Under the pieces are notes generated by a model, which had not been told where the DNA came from, ran no database searches, and saw only the letters and a list, made by a program, of their open reading frames with translations. A DNA stretch of 64,000 bases from NCBI RefSeq assembly GCF_000378145.1, contig NZ_KB899291.1, positions 1 to 64,000 of the forward strand, in the 5' to 3' direction. The first letter of the stretch is position 1. Each line of letters starts with the position of its first letter. Both the position numbers and the translations under genes were made by a program. Shown here in pieces: positions 9,396-18,373 of the stretch. Origin of the DNA: Saccharibacillus kuerlensis DSM 22868. Lineage in GTDB: Bacteria > Bacillota > Bacilli > Paenibacillales > Paenibacillaceae.

Positions 9396-10878
9396 TATTT
9401 TGATGGATGCCCATCGCATCTTCGGTATCCTGATTATTATTTACGTGGCCATGTCGGCTGCCGTTTATTTGATTCTGACCGCAGCGGCAGCTTTCAGTCT
9501 GTGGCGCGACCGTGACTTGAGTGAAATTCAATACAGCAGTGTGCTGGAGACAGAGTTTATCCCGCCGCTCAGCATTATTGTGCCTGCCTACAATGAAGAG
9601 ATTAATATTGTCGGAAGTGTGCGCTCTCTGCTTGGCATCAACTACAAACAGTTTGAAATTGTAGTCGTTAACGACGGTTCAAAAGACCGAACGGTCGAAA
9701 TTATGCGGGAAGAGTTCGATATGACGGAAGTGAAGAGCAGGGTTCCTTTTTCAGGACTCAAAAAAGAAACGAAGCCTATTCGCACTGTGTATCGTTCACT
9801 GCGCCATCCCAATCTGGTGCTCGTCGACAAGGAAAACGGAGGTAAAGCCGATGCGCTTAACGTAGGTATTAATGTGTGCCGGTACCCTTACTTTGTCTCG
9901 CTTGATGGGGATACCGTACTCGATCCGGATGCATTCATCAAAGTAGTCAAACCAATTATGGATGCCCGTCCCGGCGAAGAAATCGTAGCGACCGGCGGCA
10001 GTGTCGGCATCGCCAATGGAAGTATGGTCGACAGCGGTCATCTGAGCAGCGAAAGTGTCCGCTTGTCGAACAAACCTCTTGTCGTTATGCAGGTCGTCGA
10101 GTATCTCAGAGCCTTCCTGATGGGACGGATCGGGCTCAGCCGCTATAATATGCTGCTGCTTGTTTCCGGAGCGTTCGGCGTATTCAAGAAAAGTTGGGTT
10201 GTTGAGGTGGGTGGTTATGAGACCGGAACGATCGGCGAGGATATGGAACTGACTGTCCGTCTGCATGAACTGATCCGCCGGAAGAAGAGCAAAGCGCGTA
10301 TCGTTTATGTGCCGGAGCCGGTCTGCTGGACGGAAGCTCCGGAAAGCATGACCATCCTCAAACGGCAGCGTACAAGGTGGCATCGGGGCTTATACGAAAG
10401 TCTCAGGGCCCACAAAAAAATGATGTTCAATCCCCGTTACGGGCGAGTTGGATTGGTTTCGATGCCCTTTTTCCTGCTTGTTGAACTTTTGGGTCCGCTG
10501 GTTGAGCTTCTCGGGTACTTTACAGTCGTTTTCGGGTTCTTCCTGGGCCGAATCAATGTAGAAATCTCCCTAATGCTGGCGCTGGTTATGCTGCTGTTCG
10601 GCTCGCTGATGTCTACAATGAGCGTATTGTTTGAAGAATGGAGATTCCACAACTACAATCGGGTATCAGACACGTTCAAACTGTTTTTCTACGCCTTGAC
10701 CGAATCGTTCTGGTACCGCCCCGTGATGACATTATGGCGCACCCAAGGTTTGTTCCAAGCTATCCGGGGCAAAAAGCACGGCTGGGGCGAGATGACACGG
10801 GTCAACGTGCTGGGCGCCAACAAGAAGCCGGGCACCATTCAGGGGGCACACCCTGTTCCACCAGAGAAGAAGGAGTGA
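9376..10878 (+). CDS. Processive GT2 glycosyltransferase (polysaccharide synthase)
   Basis: 500 residues; AAAGGAGG precedes the ATG, which overlaps the upstream gene by 20 bp. The N-terminal helix (about 15-35) is followed by a GT-A domain: IIVPAYNEE, VVNDGSKD, SLDGDTVLDPDAF (the DxD metal site), GEDMELTVRL (catalytic acid) and QRTRW at 331-335. The full D, DxD, ED, QxxRW set marks processive synthases (cellulose, hyaluronan, PNAG). C-terminal helices at about 365-440 form the channel. The product is unknown; no BcsB, PgaB or deacetylase gene is adjacent. Confidence 0.88.
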   Translation: MNGTWVDILMDAHRIFGILIIIYVAMSAAVYLILTAAAAFSLWRDRDLSEIQYSSVLETEFIPPLSIIVPAYNEEINIVGSVRSLLGINYKQFEIVVVNDGSKDRTVEIMREEFDMTEVKSRVPFSGLKKETKPIRTVYRSLRHPNLVLVDKENGGKADALNVGINVCRYPYFVSLDGDTVLDPDAFIKVVKPIMDARPGEEIVATGGSVGIANGSMVDSGHLSSESVRLSNKPLVVMQVVEYLRAFLMGRIGLSRYNMLLLVSGAFGVFKKSWVVEVGGYETGTIGEDMELTVRLHELIRRKKSKARIVYVPEPVCWTEAPESMTILKRQRTRWHRGLYESLRAHKKMMFNPRYGRVGLVSMPFFLLVELLGPLVELLGYFTVVFGFFLGRINVEISLMLALVMLLFGSLMSTMSVLFEEWRFHNYNRVSDTFKLFFYALTESFWYRPVMTLWRTQGLFQAIRGKKHGWGEMTRVNVLGANKKPGTIQGAHPVPPEKKE

Positions 10879-10885
10879 GCCGGAG

Positions 10886-12094
10886 TTGAAGCAGAAAAAA
10901 AAGTTCCCTCGTTTTTGGGTCGGTCTTGGCGTACTCATGCTGCTTCTGCTGCTGCCGTGGATCATTTGGGAGGGGAAATCGGCAAAGAGCCTGTCTGTCG
11001 CGGTGCTCGACAAGACGGTAACGAACGACAGCTATCGTGAGCACAAAGGGTTATTCTGGATTCTGAATCAGCAGAAGTACCGAATGCCCGGAGGAGACAA
11101 GTATCTTTACGATCAGGACTACTATGGAAATTATCCCAAACAGAACGGTATTCGGCCGGAAGAGCGGACATTGGCCGAAATACCTCCGGATACGCAGCTG
11201 CTGTACGTGGCAGATACTTACGGACTGCTTGAAGCGGAAGAGGAGGATGAAGAAGTAACGGCTGATCGTGTGCCGGCCAATGCCGGAGGTTCTTCTCCTC
11301 GGGGACAAAACGGAGGAATGAAAATAGCCGACGTTCACGTCATGGAAGCTGCAGCTGCCCGCGGCACCATGCTTGTCGCCGAATTCAATTCGATCGCTAC
11401 GCCGACAACGGACTCCGTCCGCAGCCGAGCAAGCGCGCTGCTGGGTATGGAATGGACGGGCTGGACTGCGCGTTATTTCCCCGACCTGACGGCAGGAGTA
11501 GAGGTACCGGAATGGGTGCCTGCGCAGTATAAAGAAACGACCGGACAGGATTGGGCCTATACAGGCGCCGGATTTCTGTTCGTTCAAAAAGACGGCGATC
11601 TGTTTGTACTGCGCGAAGGCAGTGAAACGGAAGGCGGGGCCCGGATTTCGTTTACGCAGGCGGGACAGGACCGCTTCGGTATGAAACCCGGCAGTCGGTA
11701 CAATTATTGGTTTGATGTCGTCACTCCGGTTGGCGGCAGCGAGGTGCTAGCTGAGTATAATCTTCAACTGACGAGCACCGGACAAGCGATGCTGGCCGAG
11801 CGAGGACTTCGCGATCGCTTTCCGGCGATCATTCGGCGGGAAGCATCAGGAGCCGATACCGGAACATTCGGCTTTTCACCGGCTCTCGGGCAGGTCAGCT
11901 ATTATTTCGCCGGCGATTATGCGGATCATAATGAGTATCCGTTCTGGCGGCGATATGCAGGCTGGCCGATATTCAAAAGTTGGTTCACCTTTGACACACC
12001 AGGCAGTGAAGATGCTTTTTATTGGGATGTATACGTTCCACTAATGCAGAAGGTGCTTGAAGAAGCATTGTCGGTACAGCTGTCTTCCACTTGA
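10886..12094 (+). CDS. Anchored extracytoplasmic protein of the polysaccharide operon, unknown function
   Basis: 402 residues; TTG start with AAGGAG 10 nt upstream, 7 nt after the glycosyltransferase stop. There is one N-terminal signal-anchor helix (about 10-27), then a globular domain of about 370 residues outside the membrane. It begins with an Asp-rich segment and contains an acidic EAEEEDEEV loop and many aromatic residues (FWILNQQKYRMPGG; WTGWTARYFPDL; YPFWRRYAGWP), consistent with carbohydrate contact. I recognise no named family. Its position as last gene of the operon suggests a synthase accessory or polymer-binding subunit. Confidence 0.6.
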   Translation: MKQKKKFPRFWVGLGVLMLLLLLPWIIWEGKSAKSLSVAVLDKTVTNDSYREHKGLFWILNQQKYRMPGGDKYLYDQDYYGNYPKQNGIRPEERTLAEIPPDTQLLYVADTYGLLEAEEEDEEVTADRVPANAGGSSPRGQNGGMKIADVHVMEAAAARGTMLVAEFNSIATPTTDSVRSRASALLGMEWTGWTARYFPDLTAGVEVPEWVPAQYKETTGQDWAYTGAGFLFVQKDGDLFVLREGSETEGGARISFTQAGQDRFGMKPGSRYNYWFDVVTPVGGSEVLAEYNLQLTSTGQAMLAERGLRDRFPAIIRREASGADTGTFGFSPALGQVSYYFAGDYADHNEYPFWRRYAGWPIFKSWFTFDTPGSEDAFYWDVYVPLMQKVLEEALSVQLSST

Positions 12095-12203
12095 ATGCGT
12101 CAAATCGGCAAAGTTTTCCTCCGTTTTGGTAAAATAGGGATTCACAAAACGAAAAAGGCCGATTATAATGCAGATGTAAGCCCTTTCAATACAACCCTGA
12201 CTT

Positions 12204-12235
12204 GGAGTCTTCGTTTTGGCGAAGGCTCCCTTTTT
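12204..12235 (+). terminator. Terminator of the polysaccharide operon
   Basis: GGAGTCTTCG / CGAAGGCTCC stem with one mismatch, followed by CTTTTT, about 110 bp after the last stop codon. Confidence 0.75.
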
Positions 12236-12368
12236 ATGGTCTGCAGCCGGCGGTCTTTCAAATTAATCTTGCTCTTTTGTAAGTGGGAGAGTTACTTACC
12301 CGAAGCTCGTTGGGTAATAAGGGGGGAGTCTGTGTGACAGAGAAACAATGGAAATGGGAGGAACTCAA

Positions 12369-15362
12369 ATGAAGCATTCATCCGGCGGACCGATCTATGC
12401 GTATGAGCCTTGGACGGTGACCGAGCATACGTTGGACACCGAACAAAATTTGCGCGATGAAACGATTTTCGCCGTAGCGAACGGATATATCGGCGTACGC
12501 GGCAACTTCGAAGAGGGCTACTACGGTCCCGTGGGAACAACGCTGCGTGGAACATATATTAATGGCTTTTACGAATCGGGCCCGATCATTTACGGCGAGG
12601 AAGGTTACGGCTTTGCCCGTGATCGGGAAACGATGCTGAACGTGGCGGACGCTCAGATTATCCGGATCTGGCTTGAAGACGAGCCGGTGCATCTATTTCA
12701 GGGAACGCTGTTCGGTTACTGGCGCCAGCTTGATATGCGTAAAGGCTGCGTAACCCGTACCGTTCAGTGGAGGTCGCTGGAAGGGCGGGAAGTGGAGATT
12801 GTATTTGAACGGATGGCCTCGCTTGATGATCCGCATCTGCTGCTGCTGCGCTGCACGGTCAAGCCGATCAACTTCGAGGGGAAGATCCGCATCGAATCGG
12901 AAATCGACGGCAACGTCGTCAACCAGTCGTCGACGGGCGACCCGCGATCGGGATCATCCTTCTCGGGTCCTGTACTGACCACACTCGAGATGCGCGAAGA
13001 CCAGACATATGCGGGTATTATACAGCGCACCCGGGTTACAGGCTTTCATATCGCCTGCGCAGCCGAACACAAGTTGACCGGCGGCGAATATGAACTGGAA
13101 ACGGATTCGTCGAGTGGACGGGTAGAGAAGCGGTTCACTGTATCTGCCCAGCCTGGCGACGAGTTTGTTCTGGAAAAGTACGTGACTTATCACGCTTCCG
13201 AAAGCGCCAATACCGGCAGTTTGTGGACAGAGGCCATACATCATCTTGATGAGGCGATGGGTCGGGGATATGACAGCTACGCGGCAATTCAAGAAGGCAT
13301 TCTGGATGAATTCTGGATGTCCGCCGACATTGTCGTTGAAGGAGACGCCGCGCTGCAGCAGGGACTGCGCTTTAGCGCTTATCATGTTTTTCAATCTGTC
13401 GGTCGTGACGGACGGACCAATATGGCAGCGAAAGGACTGACGGGCGAAGGGTACGAAGGTCATTACTTCTGGGATACAGAGATGTATATCTTCCCTTTCT
13501 TCCTGCATACGGAGCCCGAAATTGCGCGCAAGCTGCTGGATTATCGGTACTACATTTTGCCGGAGGCACGGCGTCGTGCAGAGGAATTGAATTTCAAAGG
13601 CGCCATGTTCCCATGGCGGACAATCAGCGGAGAAGAGACGTCGGCTTATTTCCCGGCAGGTACCGCGCAGATTCATATCAATGCGGATGTCGCGCATGCG
13701 ATCAGGCTATATAACGAAGCCGTTAACGATGAGGAGTACAAATTTGGAGACGGGCTGGAAATTTTGATCGAAACGAGCCGCTTCTTTGCCGATTACGGAA
13801 GCTTTATTCCGGGGCGCGGATTCTGCATTAACGGTGTAACGGGGCCGGACGAGTATACAGCGCTCGTCAACAATAATACGTATACCAATGTGATGGTGCA
13901 GGATCAGCTTGAATACACCGTGCAGCTGTTGGAAGAAATGAAGCAGCGTCATGAAGGAGAATGCGAGGGACTGTGTGACCGCATGAATGTGACCGATGCC
14001 GAGATCGGTTCGTGGAAGAAGATGGCGGAGGAAATGTACATTCATCGGGAGCAGGGAATGATCGGGCAGGACGATTCGTTCCTCCATAAAGCCCCATGGA
14101 ACTTTGCGGATACGCCGAAAGAAAAATATCCGCTGCTGCTGCACTATCACCCGATGGACATCTATCGGCATCAGGTGCTGAAGCAGGCCGACCTGGTACT
14201 GGCATTCCATGTGCAGCCCGACCGATTCACACGGGGAGAAAAAGCACGCGGTTTTCTGTATTACGAAGGACTGACGACGCATGATTCCTCTCTGTCCGCT
14301 TGTGTCCATTCCATAGTGGCGGCAGAGCTTGGCTATATGGATCAGGCTTACGAATTCTTTATGGAGACGTCTAGGCTGGATCTTGACGACACGCATGGCA
14401 ACGTTAAGGATGGTATTCATGCCGCAGCGATGGCCGGCAGCCGCTTGTCAATCGTGAACGGATTTGCCGGGATGAAGCAGGACCCGGACAAACTGAGCTT
14501 CCGGCCAATTATTCCGGCACAATGGCCGCGCTACAGCTTCTCCCTGAAATGGAGAGGCCGCCGTCTGTATTTAAACATTTGCGAGGAATCGACCACGTAC
14601 CGCCTGCTTGAAGGCGAACCAATGAAGATCGAACACTTCGGAGTCGAGACAACACTTGAAGAAGAGTTGACGCTGCCGAACCGGATTCTGGCCGGGGTGC
14701 TGTTCGATCTTGACGGTGTGATTACGGATACGGCCGAGCTGCATTACAAAGCATGGAAAGAACTTGCCGATGAATTGGGCATTCCATTCGATCAAGCATA
14801 TAATGAGAAACTCAAAGGCGTCGATCGGATGTCTTCGCTGAGACTGATTCTGCAAAACAGCGACCGGAAATTTACGTTCGAGGAAATGGAAGAGCTCGCC
14901 AATCGCAAGAACGAGCGTTACAGAGAGCTGCTGACGACCTTAACGCCGGAAGCGCTGCTGCCGGGCGTGCGCAAGCTGCTCAAGGCACTTCGCCGCGAAG
15001 GTATACGCACTGCCGTAGCTTCGGCCAGCCGCAATGCTCCTACAGTGATCGAAAAACTCGGCGTTGCGGATCTGTTCGATTATGTAGCGGATGCGGGAGC
15101 AGTAGCTCTGCAGAAGCCGGATGCAGAGATTTTCCTCAAGGCTGCCGAAGGGCTGGGTGTGCATCCGCTGCGCTGTATCGGCATTGAAGACGCTGAAGCC
15201 GGCGTAATGTCGATTCATCGGGCGGGAATGCCGGCTGTAGGAATCGGCACACCGGAAACGCTGCCTGATGCCGACCACCATGTATCGGGACCTGGAGAGC
15301 TTACACCGGCACTGCTGCGGGAGTGGATGAAGCAGTTTCCGAAGCAGGAATTCACAAGCTAA
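12369..15362 (+). CDS. GH65 disaccharide phosphorylase fused to beta-phosphoglucomutase
   Basis: 997 residues; GGGAGG lies 7 nt before the ATG. Residues 1 to about 760 form a GH65 phosphorylase (maltose, kojibiose, nigerose or trehalose type) with the N-terminal beta-sandwich, (alpha/alpha)6 barrel and general acid Glu495 in VTGPDEYTALVNN. From about residue 775 a HAD-family beta-phosphoglucomutase begins: Asp780 and Asp782 in FDLDGVITDTAELHYKAW, the SASRNA motif II, QKPDAEIF (Lys) and GIEDAEAG. One polypeptide would turn disaccharide plus phosphate into glucose plus beta-G1P and then G6P. These are usually separate adjacent genes. The exact disaccharide cannot be read from sequence; maltose is most common in relatives. 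Confidence 0.9.
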   Translation: MKHSSGGPIYAYEPWTVTEHTLDTEQNLRDETIFAVANGYIGVRGNFEEGYYGPVGTTLRGTYINGFYESGPIIYGEEGYGFARDRETMLNVADAQIIRIWLEDEPVHLFQGTLFGYWRQLDMRKGCVTRTVQWRSLEGREVEIVFERMASLDDPHLLLLRCTVKPINFEGKIRIESEIDGNVVNQSSTGDPRSGSSFSGPVLTTLEMREDQTYAGIIQRTRVTGFHIACAAEHKLTGGEYELETDSSSGRVEKRFTVSAQPGDEFVLEKYVTYHASESANTGSLWTEAIHHLDEAMGRGYDSYAAIQEGILDEFWMSADIVVEGDAALQQGLRFSAYHVFQSVGRDGRTNMAAKGLTGEGYEGHYFWDTEMYIFPFFLHTEPEIARKLLDYRYYILPEARRRAEELNFKGAMFPWRTISGEETSAYFPAGTAQIHINADVAHAIRLYNEAVNDEEYKFGDGLEILIETSRFFADYGSFIPGRGFCINGVTGPDEYTALVNNNTYTNVMVQDQLEYTVQLLEEMKQRHEGECEGLCDRMNVTDAEIGSWKKMAEEMYIHREQGMIGQDDSFLHKAPWNFADTPKEKYPLLLHYHPMDIYRHQVLKQADLVLAFHVQPDRFTRGEKARGFLYYEGLTTHDSSLSACVHSIVAAELGYMDQAYEFFMETSRLDLDDTHGNVKDGIHAAAMAGSRLSIVNGFAGMKQDPDKLSFRPIIPAQWPRYSFSLKWRGRRLYLNICEESTTYRLLEGEPMKIEHFGVETTLEEELTLPNRILAGVLFDLDGVITDTAELHYKAWKELADELGIPFDQAYNEKLKGVDRMSSLRLILQNSDRKFTFEEMEELANRKNERYRELLTTLTPEALLPGVRKLLKALRREGIRTAVASASRNAPTVIEKLGVADLFDYVADAGAVALQKPDAEIFLKAAEGLGVHPLRCIGIEDAEAGVMSIHRAGMPAVGIGTPETLPDADHHVSGPGELTPALLREWMKQFPKQEFTS

Positions 15363-15416
15363 ATCCGGTCAATCCGGAATGAATAGCACAAGTTAACTAA
15401 GTATGGATTACAAGAG

Positions 15417-15460
15417 AAGCCGTACAGCATATCCTTAGAGGAGAAGCTGTACGGCTTTTT
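15417..15460 (+). terminator. Terminator of the GH65-PGM gene
   Basis: AAGCCGTACAGC pairs perfectly with GCTGTACGGCTT, followed by T-run. Confidence 0.85.
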
Positions 15461-15532
15461 ACTGTGTCCATGTAATGGACCGATTCATAGCAGGTGAAAT
15501 CCTTTTTTACATACGATTTTTTACTTGAATAT

Positions 15533-15560
15533 TGAAACTTTTTGCATAGCACTGTCCGTC
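15533..15560 (+). promoter_or_regulatory. Candidate ECF-sigma promoter (autoregulation)
   Basis: TGAAAC (15533-15538) and CGTC (15557-15560) resemble the ECF -35/-10 pair of SigM/W/X/V-type factors. The spacer of 18 bp is one or two longer than usual, so this is tentative. Confidence 0.4.
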
Positions 15561-15594
15561 ATAGCCATGCATGTTCACAAGAGGGGGAGAGAAG

Positions 15595-16128
15595 GTGGCC
15601 GAGACGTTGGGACTGGAAAAGGTGGAGAAGGCGGAGGATGAAGTTTACCGGAGTGCGGAAGAATTTTTTTTCGAACGGATCGACAGGCAGAGCGGGAAGC
15701 TGTACAGCATCGCTTACAGCTATCTGCGAAGTGAAGCGGACGCACTGGAGATGCTGCAGGAAGCGTCTTTTCGGGCTTGGTCCAAAAAGAAATCGTTAAA
15801 AGATGAAGCGCTGTTCGATTCGTGGCTGATCCGCATTCTGATCAACTGCTGTATGGATGAACTGAGACGACGTAAGAAAGTTGTGCCGCTTGAACGGGTC
15901 GGAGAAGAGAGAAGGCAGCCCGAGATGCAAAGCTCCAGTGCAATCGATCTGGAACATGCCATGCAGAAAATGCCGGAGAAATACAGACATGTACTCATCC
16001 TGCGCTTTTACCATGATATGACGCTGAATGAAATTGCACGAATTCTGAACAAGCCGGAAAGCACGATCAAGACGCGGTTGTACCGGGCTTTGAAGCAGAT
16101 CCGGACGAAGCTCGAAAATGACCATTAA
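15595..16128 (+). CDS. ECF-type RNA polymerase sigma factor (module 1)
   Basis: 177 residues from a GTG behind AGGGGGAG; an ATG at 15571 has no ribosome site. Sigma region 2 (FFFERIDRQSGKLYSIAYSYLRSEADALEMLQEASFRAW, -10 recognition) and region 4 (MPEKYRHVLILRFYHDMTLNEIARILNKPESTIKTRLYRAL, HTH for -35) are complete. Followed 21 bp later by a DUF4179 membrane protein, the usual anti-sigma partner. Paralogous to the sigma gene at 17843. The YSYLRSEADALE and INCCMDELRRRK segments are almost identical in the two. Confidence 0.92.
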   Translation: MAETLGLEKVEKAEDEVYRSAEEFFFERIDRQSGKLYSIAYSYLRSEADALEMLQEASFRAWSKKKSLKDEALFDSWLIRILINCCMDELRRRKKVVPLERVGEERRQPEMQSSSAIDLEHAMQKMPEKYRHVLILRFYHDMTLNEIARILNKPESTIKTRLYRALKQIRTKLENDH

Positions 16129-16149
16129 AAGAAAAGGAGTGAGAAGAAG

Positions 16150-17580
16150 ATGGAAAAATACCGTAAAGAAGAACGGCTGCTAATCGAAGATGCGGAGTCT
16201 GTCCGGAATAGTAACCGAATGCCTTCAGCCGCAGAGCGAAGCGCCGCAATCCGCAGAGGCATGCAGCGTGTGAACAGCGAGTCCCGACGGCGCAAAAGCT
16301 TTGCTTACGGAGGAGCCGGAGCTGTCGTTCTGGCAGCGGGCGCGCTGTTTCTGACAAATCCGGGCATCATGCCGAACGGTGAAGAAGGAGAAGTTACGAG
16401 TGTACAAGAGCCCAAGAGTGTTCCCCAAGCCGCTGCTCCGCAAGATGTCTCTTTGGAGCCGTTTCGGAAGTTGTTTAGCGGCAATGACATGTTAAGCGGT
16501 CCGTTGAATCGTGGCGATATAGAGAGGACCAACCTCATAGTGGAACAGAATGGATATACGGTTAAGATTCACGGATTGATTCGCGACAGCCGCAGCGTAA
16601 CATTGATGTACGAGACGGGAGCGCCCAACGGGGAAGAAGTCGAATTGAATGAATCGGCTCTGTTGAATGCTGCAACCGGGGAAATGCTGACATCATCAAT
16701 AAGACAATTCGGTTCCACTTCCTACGACAAGGCGAGTCGGACGACATACGGTTATGTCACAATGGTTTTCGAAAAAGGAACAGAGAATCGCTCGGAAGAC
16801 GTTAAGCTGCGTGCGTATGCTGCAGCCGGAGGCTCTGGAATTAATAAGGAACGCCTTCAGAATTTCGAGCTTCCAATGCACCTGGCTTCCACAGAAGCAA
16901 GCGAAGAGGAACTAGTATTTGACAAGCCGAAAACGTTGACTGCGGGAGGGCAGGAGTATCTGATCCATCGAGTGCTTCTAACCCCGCTTGCCGTATACTT
17001 GGAGTTTGAAGAAGACGCCGCTAATACGGACAAGCTTTTTGACTTTATCGATCCTCGTCTAGTGATGGAAAAAGATGAGAAACGATTGAAAATGGGGTTA
17101 CGCGGAACATCTGTCAGCCTCAATGAGAATGCCGGCGGAGAAATAAGCTTTGTTAATAAAGAAGGCATCGTCCGTCCCGATTCGCTGTCCTTCCAAGTCA
17201 AAGGCATTAATGCGCTGTCCAAACAAAAATTGTATTTTGTGATAGATACCGAGCAGGAAAAGGTTCTTCAGGCACCGGGAGAGGGCTTTACTGTACAGGT
17301 GCGCGACTTTGCGAAAGGGGTGCGGGAAATCAAGACGGAGTATAAGATCTCCCATGTACACAACCTACTCTTGTTAGATGAGACTTTCGTTGATGGGCAG
17401 GGCATAGAGCACGCAATGACGAATGCCGCCCCGAACGCGACACAAGGCGGGGAGGGATCAACAGAGGAAGGTACCCATTGGAGCTACATCGAGGACAAGA
17501 AATATCCGCAGCCGCTAACTTTTAAGATTCTCGCTTATCCCGCAGTAGAGATGGACGAACAGGAAGTACAGCTCAAGTAA
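16150..17580 (+). CDS. DUF4179 membrane protein, putative anti-sigma factor (module 1)
   Basis: 476 residues. The cytoplasmic N-terminus (1-55) with an AAIRRGMQRVNSESRRRK segment presumably contacts the sigma factor; one transmembrane helix (about 56-75) is followed by a large extracytoplasmic domain. DUF4179 proteins are typical partners of neighbouring ECF factors. The external domain is beta-rich with PLNRGDIE..V.QNGYTVKIHG near its start and a conserved KYPQPLTFKI..YP ending, both shared with the paralog at 18374. The signal sensed is unknown. Ribosome site AAAGGAG is 11 nt upstream. Confidence 0.8.
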   Translation: MEKYRKEERLLIEDAESVRNSNRMPSAAERSAAIRRGMQRVNSESRRRKSFAYGGAGAVVLAAGALFLTNPGIMPNGEEGEVTSVQEPKSVPQAAAPQDVSLEPFRKLFSGNDMLSGPLNRGDIERTNLIVEQNGYTVKIHGLIRDSRSVTLMYETGAPNGEEVELNESALLNAATGEMLTSSIRQFGSTSYDKASRTTYGYVTMVFEKGTENRSEDVKLRAYAAAGGSGINKERLQNFELPMHLASTEASEEELVFDKPKTLTAGGQEYLIHRVLLTPLAVYLEFEEDAANTDKLFDFIDPRLVMEKDEKRLKMGLRGTSVSLNENAGGEISFVNKEGIVRPDSLSFQVKGINALSKQKLYFVIDTEQEKVLQAPGEGFTVQVRDFAKGVREIKTEYKISHVHNLLLLDETFVDGQGIEHAMTNAAPNATQGGEGSTEEGTHWSYIEDKKYPQPLTFKILAYPAVEMDEQEVQLK

Positions 17581-17649
17581 ACGGATAGCAGAATTAACAA
17601 ACGGCATAGTTGTAAGTAAACGGAAAAGCTATAAATAGATCGGAACTTC

Positions 17650-17680
17650 AGGCTGTTTCCTATCAGGAGACAGTCTTTTT
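17650..17680 (+). terminator. Terminator after sigma module 1
   Basis: GCTGTTTCCT / AGGAGACAG hairpin followed by TCTTTTTC. Confidence 0.65.
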
Positions 17681-17842
17681 CACTTTTCACTCTCTTTTTC
17701 ATCATTTGTTAAAATAAATCAATCGTTTCATGAAGATCGTACGTCTTACAAACATCGGATTTTGCAAAAGACAGATAAGCAGATAGATCCAATGATATTG
17801 GCGAAGGCTGCTGCAGCGGCTGGGAGAAGAGGGGGAAAAGGA

Positions 17843-18358
17843 ATGGAGGACACGGCAGAACAGGTGGATCGGCAGGAAATGGATGGCACCGCAGTAACGG
17901 AGGAAGATTTGTTCTTCGATCAGATTGCCAGTCAGCACCACAAACTGTATGTCATCGCCTTCAGTTATTTGCGCAGCGAAGCGGACGCGCTGGAAGCAGT
18001 GCAGGAAGCATCGTGCCGGGCGTGGATCAAGCGCAAAAAATTAAAAAATCCGGACGTTTTCTCAAGCTGGCTGGTCCGGATTGTCATCAACTGCTGTATG
18101 GACGAATTAAGACGAAGAAAACGATCGTTTCCGACTGCAGAGGTGGAAGAAGGGTGTGCCGAGGAGATGCAAAGCAGTGACCGGATTGATCTGGAGCGGG
18201 CATTCGAACGCATGAAGCCCGATTATCGACATACGATTATGCTCAAGTATTATCATGGCATGACAGCGGCAGACATTTCGAGAGTGCTGAAGAAGCCGGA
18301 AGGTACGATTAAGACATGGGTGCGTGAAGGCTTGAAGCAGCTGCGGAAATACTTATGA
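17843..18358 (+). CDS. ECF-type sigma factor (module 2)
   Basis: 171 residues, starting at the ATG 8 nt after AGGGGG; an earlier in-frame ATG (17762) would add a low-complexity Ala-rich segment without a ribosome site. Regions 2 and 4 are complete and close to module 1, including FSYLRSEADALEAVQEAS and RIVINCCMDELRRRK. Region 4 ends GTIKTWVREGLKQLRKYL. The stop is followed within 16 bp by its own DUF4179 partner. This is probably a tandem duplicate of module 1 that has since diverged in the -35-reading helix. Confidence 0.9.
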   Translation: MEDTAEQVDRQEMDGTAVTEEDLFFDQIASQHHKLYVIAFSYLRSEADALEAVQEASCRAWIKRKKLKNPDVFSSWLVRIVINCCMDELRRRKRSFPTAEVEEGCAEEMQSSDRIDLERAFERMKPDYRHTIMLKYYHGMTAADISRVLKKPEGTIKTWVREGLKQLRKYL

Positions 18359-18373
18359 GGAGGTGTACAATAA

